NCBI GenBank assembly: GCA_946538475.1
Contig: CAMNGN010000042.1
Coordinates: 1-13,475 of the forward strand
Direction: 5' to 3'
DNA: 13,475 nucleotides
Source of the DNA: an uncultured Blautia sp.
GTDB taxonomy: Bacteria > Bacillota > Clostridia > Lachnospirales > Lachnospiraceae
Positions 7,709-13,475 of this stretch are shown piece after piece. Below the pieces are notes generated by a model that worked only from the letters and a program-made list of their open reading frames with translations, did not search any database and had not been told where the DNA came from. Within the stretch, counting starts at the first letter, position 1. Each line of letters starts with the position of its first letter. The position numbers and the translations under genes are program-made.

Positions 7709-9769
7709 TCATGTTTCCTGTACGTTGTCTGTCGCTGTCTCACCCTCAGCTGTCTCCTGCTCAGAGGAAAGAACTACGGTGTCCTTCCCCGCAATGCTTA
7801 TTTTTTCTGTCTGTTCAGGTTCTGCTTCCGGTGTAAAAGAAACCGTATCCGATGCCGGCTCTTCGGGGATCACAAGGTCATCCAGATTTTCGGGGATCTC
7901 TATCCCTTTTTGTACCGCATGGAGTATCTTCATGAACTCTTTTCCGGTGATGGTCTCTTTTCGGATCAGATACTCAGCGATCGCATCCATCTCTTTGCGG
8001 TGCGTGGACAGCAGTCTCTTTGCTTCGGTATAGGATGCATGAAGAAGCTGCATGACCTCATGGTCGACCTCTGTCGCGGTATCATCACCGCAGTTGAGAA
8101 CTGTGTGTCCGGTGAGATACTGGTTTTCCTGCGTCGCAAGGCCCATGAGACCGAATTTGTCGGACATACCGTACTGAGTGATCATTGCACGGGCCACTCT
8201 GGTCGCCTGCTCGATATCGTTGGCCGCACCTGTGGTAACGGTGTCAAAGACCAGCTCCTCCGCCGCACGGCCGCCCAGATAGCCGACCAGCATTGCCTCG
8301 AGCTCTTTTCTGGTATTCAGATATTTTTCCTCTTCGGGAACCTGCATGACATATCCCAAAGCACCCATTGTACGGGGTACGATGGTGATCTTCTGTACCG
8401 GCTCCGCGTCTTTCTGGAGAGCGTTTACCAGTGCATGTCCCACCTCGTGGTAGGAAACGATGCGGCGTTCTTCCTTGCTCAGGATACGGTCTTTCTTTTC
8501 TTTACCTACCAGAACTACCTCGACCGACTCGAACAGGTCCTTCTGGCTTACGGCCTTTCTGCCGCTCTTTACCGCCAGGATAGCCGCTTCGTTGATCATG
8601 TTGGCCAGATCCGAACCGACTGCGCCGGATGTCGCCAGGGCGATCTCCTCAAAATCGACCGTCTCGTCCAGAAGAACGTTGCGGGCATGCACTTTGAGGA
8701 TCTCGATCCTTCCTTTGAGGTCGGGCCTGTCTACGATCACACGGCGGTCAAAACGTCCCGGACGAAGCAGTGCCGGGTCCAGTACCTCGGGCCTGTTGGT
8801 CGCCGCAAGGATCAGAAGGCCTTTTGAAGTGTCAAAGCCGTCCATCTCGGCAAGCAGCTGGTTGAGCGTCTGTTCTCGTTCGTCGTTTCCGCCGTAGCGG
8901 GAATCACGCGTTTTTCCGATCGCATCGATCTCGTCGATAAAGACGATGCACGGTGCGTTTTTCTTTGCTTCTTCAAAGAGATCTCTCACTCGTGAAGCTC
9001 CGACACCCACGAACATTTCTACAAATTCGGAGCCGGAGAGGGAGAAGAACGGACAATGCGCTTCGCCTGCGACTGCTTTTGCCAGAAGCGTTTTGCCGGT
9101 TCCCGGAGGGCCGACAAGCAGTGCTCCTTTCGGCAGTTTTGCGCCGATGGAGGTGTATTTTCCGGGGTTGTGCAGGAAATCCACGACTTCCTGGAGTGAT
9201 TCCTTTGCTTCATCCTGCCCCGCTACGTCACGGAAGGTGACGCCGGTCTCTTTTTGGATGTATGCCTTTGCGCGGCTCTTGCCGACGCCCATCATTCCGC
9301 CGCCGTTCCGGTTCATTCTTCGCATGAAGAGCATCATCATGGCAAAGAGCAGGATGGCCGGAAGCAGCACGCTGAGGAGTGCGCCGACGAACTCGCCCAG
9401 AAGGTCGGGGGCTTCGGCTTTAAAGATGATGCCTGTCCCTTCGAGTCTTTCGGTGAGCGCTGTGGTGTCTTCCAGGACCGTGGTGTAGTAGGTGGTGTCC
9501 TGAAGGACGGTGTCGCGGGTTTTGGGCTTGATGCGGATGGTGTCAGATTCCAGCGTTACTTCGCGGATCTGGTCCTTTTCGATCATGTCGATGAATTTGT
9601 CGTAGGTTATCTCGCTTGAACTGTCTTTCAGCACGTTGGTGAAAAGGCTGAAGCAGACGATCGTGACGAGCAGGCAGATCAGGAAGGCCAGCAGGGATTG
9701 CCTGTTGTTGGCGCCTCGGTTTCCGCCGCCGTTGTTATTATCAGGATTATTATCCGGATTGTTTCTCAT
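7709..9769 (-). CDS. ftsH: ATP-dependent zinc metalloprotease FtsH
   Basis: The 686-residue membrane-bound AAA+ protease forms hexamers that unfold and degrade membrane and regulatory proteins on the cytoplasmic side. Seen in order: an Asn/Gly-rich N-terminus; membrane segment 1 (about 25-45); an extracytoplasmic domain; membrane segment 2 (about 126-149); an AAA domain with Walker A GPPGTGKT (220-227), the pore loop FVG (253-255), Walker B FIDEID (277-282) and arginine fingers R336 and R339; and an M41 peptidase domain with HEVGH (441-445) and the third zinc ligand D518. A variable acidic tail of about 55 residues ends the protein. The start has AGGAGG 6 bases upstream and a near-consensus promoter behind it. 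It is divergent from the C11 protease and leads the ftsH-uvrC-hprK-glk block. The tilS-hpt genes that often precede ftsH are absent here. Confidence 0.98.
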   Translation of the reverse strand: MRNNPDNNPDNNNGGGNRGANNRQSLLAFLICLLVTIVCFSLFTNVLKDSSSEITYDKFIDMIEKDQIREVTLESDTIRIKPKTRDTVLQDTTYYTTVLEDTTALTERLEGTGIIFKAEAPDLLGEFVGALLSVLLPAILLFAMMMLFMRRMNRNGGGMMGVGKSRAKAYIQKETGVTFRDVAGQDEAKESLQEVVDFLHNPGKYTSIGAKLPKGALLVGPPGTGKTLLAKAVAGEAHCPFFSLSGSEFVEMFVGVGASRVRDLFEEAKKNAPCIVFIDEIDAIGKTRDSRYGGNDEREQTLNQLLAEMDGFDTSKGLLILAATNRPEVLDPALLRPGRFDRRVIVDRPDLKGRIEILKVHARNVLLDETVDFEEIALATSGAVGSDLANMINEAAILAVKSGRKAVSQKDLFESVEVVLVGKEKKDRILSKEERRIVSYHEVGHALVNALQKDAEPVQKITIVPRTMGALGYVMQVPEEEKYLNTRKELEAMLVGYLGGRAAEELVFDTVTTGAANDIEQATRVARAMITQYGMSDKFGLMGLATQENQYLTGHTVLNCGDDTATEVDHEVMQLLHASYTEAKRLLSTHRKEMDAIAEYLIRKETITGKEFMKILHAVQKGIEIPENLDDLVIPEEPASDTVSFTPEAEPEQTEKISIAGKDTVVLSSEQETAEGETATDNVQET

Positions 9770-9796
9770 ATTACTCCTCCTGTCATTATCTTTCTT

Positions 9797-9825
9797 ATTA
9801 TAATGAGAATCATAGTATAAATCAA
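9797..9825 (-). promoter_or_regulatory. sigma-A-type promoter for ftsH
   Basis: On the minus strand TTGATT (9820-9825) and a perfect TATAAT (9797-9802) are exactly 17 bp apart. The start codon lies about 20 bases beyond the predicted transcription start, so the leader is short and made up mostly of the ribosome binding site region. I see no CtsR- or HrcA-like inverted repeat here. Confidence 0.75.
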
Positions 9826-9835
9826 TTATTTTTTA

Positions 9836-9844
9836 TGGTACAAT
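9836..9844 (+). promoter_or_regulatory. candidate extended -10 promoter for the C11 protease gene
   Basis: TGGTACAAT is an extended -10 (TG, one base, TACAAT) located 49 bases before the start codon. The -35 position (TATAAA) is weak. A second extended -10, TGATATAAC at 9856-9864, is an alternative. Either would lie back to back with the ftsH promoter in the 124-bp gap. Confidence 0.42.
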
Positions 9845-9893
9845 AAGAGAAACACTGATATAACAGCAATCTTTACGAAAGGGAGTAGAATGT

Positions 9894-12557
9894 ATGGCTG
9901 ATATGGAAGGCAGAAAGAGAAGAACGTCCTCCGGAGGGACCGGAGTTCACAGACGTGGGTCCGGACTTGGGACCGGGCCGGTTGGCAGTGTCGGAGGCGG
10001 CGGGGCCCGTAAAGGATCTTCGCCCGGTGGCGGCAGCCCTTCTTCAGGTGGCGGAGGGCCCCGCAGAAGCGGAGGCGGGGGTGGTTTTAATCCCATCACA
10101 CTCATTATTGTGCTTGCGGTCGTACTCCTTGGCGGTGGCGGAGGGCTTGGGTCCCTGCTCGGCGGCGGGTCCGGAAGTCAGTCGTCTTCGGGAACTTCTT
10201 CTTATTCGAGTGGTTCCGGATCTTCGGGATACAGTAACTATTCGAGTGGTTCGGGGGCCTCGGGATACGGTGGATATTCGAGCGGTTCGGGAACCTCGGG
10301 ATTCGGAGGATACTCAGGATTCGGTTCGGGTGGTTTGGGAAGTCCGGGATCGGGCGGCTTTGGCAGCTCTTCCTCCTCTTCTTCCGGTTCCGGCAGTTTT
10401 CTGAGCGATACCTTATCCGGGCTTGATCTTTCCGGGCTTCTTGGATCGTTCAGTTCAGGCGGTACGACCAACCAGACCCTCACCGGAACGTACACCGGAT
10501 GGGGGGATGATAACAACACAGGCGACCTTAACACTTCGGTCGCTCCCGAGGCTTCCGGTAAGTTCACCAAACTTAAAGGGAACGGCAGGGATACCGTCAC
10601 GATCATGGTTTATATGTGCGGTACCGATCTGGAATCGAGAAGTTCCATGGCTACTTCCGATATCGTGGAGATGACCAAGGCTTCTCTTTCGGACAAGGTC
10701 AACGTGATCGTTTACACCGGCGGGTGTACCAAGTGGAACAACAATATTATCAGTGCAAGAACCAATCAGATCTATCAGGTCAAAGACGGAGGACTCAAGT
10801 GCCTTGTGCAGGATGACGGGGACCGTGTGATGACCGATCCCGCTACCCTCACCCGCTTTATCAAGTGGTGCGGCAAGAACTATCCGGCAAACCGTAATGA
10901 ACTCATTTTCTGGGATCACGGCGGCGGCAGCGTCAGCGGATACGGCTATGATCAGAAGCATCAGCGTTCCGGCCCGATGAGCCTTCCCAACATCAAAAAG
11001 GCGCTCAAGGATTCAGGCCTTACCTTTGACTTTGTCGGATTTGACGCCTGCCTGATGGCAACCGCGGAGAACGCTCTCGCTGTTTCGGGTTCGGCAGATT
11101 ACCTTCTTGCTTCCGAGGAGACTGAGCCGGGCACAGGCTGGTACTACACCAACTGGCTCACCGCTCTTTCGAAGAATACATCCATGCCCACCACAGAGCT
11201 GGGCAAGCAGATCATCGACGATTTTGTGGATATGAGTGCAAGGCAGGCCAGGGGACAGTCCACCACTCTTTCGCTGGTAGACCTCGCCGAGCTGAAGGAG
11301 ACATTCCCCGACAGCTTCTCTTCGTTTGCGGATGGCATTAACGACCTTCTCGACAAAAAGAATTACTCCGCCATTGCCTCTGCGCGTAAGAACACCAGAG
11401 AGTTTGCCAGAACATCCCGCATCAACCAGTATGACCTGGTGCACCTGGCCAGGAATCTTGGGACACAGGAAGGAAAAGAACTGGCGGAAATCGTGCTGAA
11501 TGCGGTCAAATACAACCGGACCAGCGCCAACATGACCAATTCCTACGGGCTGGCGGTTTATTTCCCGAGCCAGAACAAATATACCGATTCCATGACTGCG
11601 ACCTATAAAGCGCTGGAGCTGAGCAGCAGCTACTCGAACAGTTTCCGAAAAATCGCGGCCATTCAGGAAGCCGGCCAGAGCGTGTCGGGAGGTTCTCACT
11701 CTCTTAACGATCTGCTTGGCGGAGGAAGTTCGAGCGGAAGCAGCCTGTTCGATTCGTACGGAAGCAGCCTGTTCGGATCTTCGGGCGGATCTTCGGATGT
11801 CATGATGGACCTGCTCGGTTCCCTCTTCTCGGGAAGATCGCTCAGCGGCTCCTACTCCACCGATTTTATGGAAGAAAGCGGCTATTCCGAGGAAGACCTC
11901 GCCTCCATGCTGGACGGAAATGTCTTTGATGCAGACAAGCTCACCTGGACAGCACAGTCGGGCAAATATACCATGCAGCTTTCCCAGCCGCAGTGGGCTC
12001 TGGTCGATCACCTGGAAAGAAACATTTTCTACGATGACGGTGAAGGGTATATCGACCTTGGTATGGATACGGTCTATTCCGTCTCCGGCGAGGGTGTGCT
12101 TACCGCCGGTGCTGACCGTTACTGGATTTCCATCGACGAGCATCCGGTCGCATTTTACCATGTGAGCACTACCGCGTCCGATGAGGGAACGACGATCATC
12201 GGTCGGGTTCCCTGCTATCTGAACGGGGACCGCTGCAACCTGATCCTTATTTTTGACGACGACAATCCTTACGGCTATGTCGCAGGTGCTTCTTTTGACT
12301 ACAGGGACGGCGAAACAGAGACTGTTCCCAAATCCATGACTGCTTTGAAGGACGGCGATGTGATCGACTTTGTCTGCAACTACTGCAACTACGACCTTGA
12401 GTTCGAGGACAGCTACTATCTGGGAGAGCAGCTGGTCGTAGACGGGGAGCCCGAGATCACCGATACCTACATCGGCGATGGTCCGGCGTTTGTCTCCTAC
12501 CGTTTCACGGATATCTACGGGCAGGAGTACTGGAGCGATCCCATCTGGCTGGATTAA
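9894..12557 (+). CDS. membrane-anchored clostripain-family (C11) cysteine protease with Gly/Ser-rich repeats
   Basis: The 887-residue protein has, in order: a basic, Gly-rich N-terminus with no cleavable signal; one short hydrophobic anchor (about 65-82); a Gly/Ser/Tyr-rich linker with tandem repeats (about 85-190); a C11 peptidase domain (about 230-590); a second Gly/Ser-rich insert (about 597-655); and an unrecognised C-terminal domain (about 675-887). The catalytic pair is H342 in DHGGG and C386 in FDACLMA. D384, two residues before the cysteine, fits the S1-pocket aspartate that gives C11 enzymes Arg/Lys specificity. Family knowledge: C11 proteases are calcium-dependent and mature by self-cleavage. 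The inferred topology is N-inside with the protease outside. An ATG at 9890 stops within four codons, whereas the ATG at 9894 has GGGAG 8 bases upstream. Substrate and role are unknown. No clear terminator follows. Confidence 0.9.
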   Translation: MADMEGRKRRTSSGGTGVHRRGSGLGTGPVGSVGGGGARKGSSPGGGSPSSGGGGPRRSGGGGGFNPITLIIVLAVVLLGGGGGLGSLLGGGSGSQSSSGTSSYSSGSGSSGYSNYSSGSGASGYGGYSSGSGTSGFGGYSGFGSGGLGSPGSGGFGSSSSSSSGSGSFLSDTLSGLDLSGLLGSFSSGGTTNQTLTGTYTGWGDDNNTGDLNTSVAPEASGKFTKLKGNGRDTVTIMVYMCGTDLESRSSMATSDIVEMTKASLSDKVNVIVYTGGCTKWNNNIISARTNQIYQVKDGGLKCLVQDDGDRVMTDPATLTRFIKWCGKNYPANRNELIFWDHGGGSVSGYGYDQKHQRSGPMSLPNIKKALKDSGLTFDFVGFDACLMATAENALAVSGSADYLLASEETEPGTGWYYTNWLTALSKNTSMPTTELGKQIIDDFVDMSARQARGQSTTLSLVDLAELKETFPDSFSSFADGINDLLDKKNYSAIASARKNTREFARTSRINQYDLVHLARNLGTQEGKELAEIVLNAVKYNRTSANMTNSYGLAVYFPSQNKYTDSMTATYKALELSSSYSNSFRKIAAIQEAGQSVSGGSHSLNDLLGGGSSSGSSLFDSYGSSLFGSSGGSSDVMMDLLGSLFSGRSLSGSYSTDFMEESGYSEEDLASMLDGNVFDADKLTWTAQSGKYTMQLSQPQWALVDHLERNIFYDDGEGYIDLGMDTVYSVSGEGVLTAGADRYWISIDEHPVAFYHVSTTASDEGTTIIGRVPCYLNGDRCNLILIFDDDNPYGYVAGASFDYRDGETETVPKSMTALKDGDVIDFVCNYCNYDLEFEDSYYLGEQLVVDGEPEITDTYIGDGPAFVSYRFTDIYGQEYWSDPIWLD
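10203..10310 (+). repeat. 36-bp in-frame tandem repeat (three units) in the C11 protease linker
   Basis: Three 12-codon units start at 10203, 10239 and 10275. They encode YSSGSGSSGYSN, YSSGSGASGYGG and YSSGSGTSGFGG, and a degenerate fourth begins at 10311. DNA identity between units is high, so copy number may vary by slippage. They lengthen the flexible linker between the membrane anchor and the protease domain. Confidence 0.88.
11736..11775 (+). repeat. 16-bp direct repeat in the second Gly/Ser-rich insert
   Basis: GGAAGCAGCCTGTTCG occurs at 11736-11751 and again at 11760-11775, encoding GSSLF twice. It sits in a low-complexity insert just after the C11 domain, which suggests growth of that insert by local duplication. 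Confidence 0.8.
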
Positions 12558-12582
12558 AAATTTACCCGGGACAAAAAAACAT

Positions 12583-12611
12583 TTGCAATCACGTGACTTA
12601 AAGGATATACT
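12583..12611 (+). promoter_or_regulatory. sigma-A-type promoter for the DUF1846 gene
   Basis: TTGCAA (12583-12588) and TATACT (12606-12611) are exactly 17 bp apart. The start codon at 12661 lies about 43 bases past the predicted transcription start. The gene can thus be expressed independently of the protease gene 103 bp upstream. Confidence 0.7.
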
Positions 12612-12660
12612 GGAAAGGTATTTTTGTTGACTGATATGGTAAAGGAAAGGTCTTGCATTA

Positions 12661-13475
12661 ATGAAAATCGGGTTTGATAACGAGAAATACCTCAAGATGC
12701 AGTCCGAACATATCCGCGAGCGGATCGGCAAGTTCGGAAACAAGCTTTATCTGGAATTCGGCGGAAAACTGTTTGATGACTATCATGCCTCCCGGGTCCT
12801 TCCGGGCTTCGAGCCGGACAGCAAGCTTCGCATGCTGATGCAGCTCTCCGATCAGGCCGAGATCGTCATCGTTGTCAGTGCGACAGACATTGACAAGAAC
12901 AAGGTGCGCGGTGACCTCGGCATCAGCTATGGTATGGACGTTCTCCGTCTGAGAAAAGAGTTCACCGACCGCGGTCTGTATGTCAGTTCTGTGTGCATAA
13001 CCCAGTATTCGGGGCAGGAAAGTGCTGATGCGTTCCGCAAATATCTGGAAAAGCTTTCGATCAAAGTCTATATGCATTATGTGATCCCGGGCTATCCGAG
13101 CAACACTTCGCTTATCGTGAGTGATGAGGGATACGGAAAGAACGATTATATCGAGACCACACGTCCGCTGGTCGTTGTGACCGCACCCGGGCCGGGCAGC
13201 GGCAAGATGGCCACATGCCTCTCGCAGGTTTACCACGAGTATAAACGCGGAATCAATGCAGGATACGCAAAATTTGAGACCTTCCCGATCTGGAATATAC
13301 CGCTTAAGCATCCCATCAATCTGGCTTACGAGGCGGCCACCGCAGATCTGAACGATGTAAATATGATCGATCCTTTCCATCTGGAAGCCTACGGGATAAC
13401 GACCGTCAACTATAACCGCGACGTCGAGATATTCCCCGTGCTTCAGGCCATGTTCGAAAAGATCATCGGTGAGTG
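12661..13475 (+). CDS. DUF1846 (UPF0371) family protein, 3' end cut by the window
   Basis: The first 271 codons are present and open to the window edge. Family members run to roughly 500 residues, so about half is missing. What is seen: a soluble protein starting MKIGFDNEKYLKMQSEHI, with alternating beta/alpha segments (such as AEIVIVVSATDIDKNK and LVVVTAPGPGSGKM). There is no signal peptide and no membrane segment. APGPGSGKM (175-183) resembles a nucleotide-binding P-loop but lacks the first glycine and the final Ser/Thr of a classical Walker A. The family is widespread in Firmicutes and has no established function that I know of. The ATG follows GGAAAGG at about 10 bases. The gene has its own promoter and is not clearly tied to its neighbours. 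Confidence 0.88.
   Translation, partial: MKIGFDNEKYLKMQSEHIRERIGKFGNKLYLEFGGKLFDDYHASRVLPGFEPDSKLRMLMQLSDQAEIVIVVSATDIDKNKVRGDLGISYGMDVLRLRKEFTDRGLYVSSVCITQYSGQESADAFRKYLEKLSIKVYMHYVIPGYPSNTSLIVSDEGYGKNDYIETTRPLVVVTAPGPGSGKMATCLSQVYHEYKRGINAGYAKFETFPIWNIPLKHPINLAYEAATADLNDVNMIDPFHLEAYGITTVNYNRDVEIFPVLQAMFEKIIGE

Noticed and set aside
10203..10310. 36-bp repeats considered as a CRISPR-like array
   Set aside because: The units are head-to-tail without spacers, lie in frame and encode a Gly/Ser linker, so they are a coding tandem repeat.
12558..12660. Searched for a terminator after the C11 protease gene
   Set aside because: Only a 6-base CCCGGG palindrome and an A-run are present, with no hairpin followed by a T-run.
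11013..12743. 576-codon open frame on the minus strand opposite the C11 protease
   Set aside because: It lies entirely antisense to a protein with clear C11 motifs and extends into the start of the DUF1846 gene. It has no recognisable domain, and its length is explained by the codon bias of the sense genes.

Overview
The window looks like a chromosomal segment of a Gram-positive, low-to-mid GC Clostridia species, most plausibly a Lachnospiraceae relative. The reasons are the pairing of HPr kinase/phosphorylase with a ROK glucokinase, strong AGGAGG-type ribosome binding sites, TTGNNN-17-TATAAT promoters, a clostripain (C11) protease and a DUF1846 protein. Genus and species cannot be read from the sequence. 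It is mostly housekeeping content. I see no phage, transposon, CRISPR array, tRNA or rRNA, and no convincing undescribed multi-gene system.

Layout. At the left edge, on the minus strand, lies a YigZ/IMPACT-family protein (20-676). Across a 277-bp divergent gap, a class A penicillin-binding protein (954-3647) runs on the plus strand, with a Tyr/Gly-rich repeat tail. It ends at a symmetric hairpin terminator (3673-3709) shared with the convergent minus-strand block. Read in transcription order, that block is ftsH (9769-7709), uvrC (7633-5774), hprK (5637-4708) and glk (4668-3727). ftsH and hprK each have a good promoter. A strong hairpin separates ftsH from uvrC, and hprK and glk are 39 bp apart and probably co-transcribed. 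Divergent from ftsH, across a 124-bp gap, is a membrane-anchored C11 cysteine protease with Gly/Ser-rich tandem repeats (9894-12557). A DUF1846 gene with its own promoter (12661 onward) follows and is cut by the right edge.

How the genes work together. hprK and glk form a carbon-control pair: HprK phosphorylates HPr on serine in response to glycolytic state, and the ROK kinase makes the glucose-6-phosphate that feeds glycolysis. uvrC is the nucleotide-excision-repair nuclease. ftsH and the C11 protease are two membrane proteases leaving one intergenic region, with FtsH acting on the cytoplasmic side and the C11 enzyme probably outside. The PBP builds peptidoglycan. The parts most worth a second look are the repeat-rich tails of the PBP and the C11 protease, the foldable leader of the PBP mRNA, and the P-loop-like motif in the DUF1846 protein.
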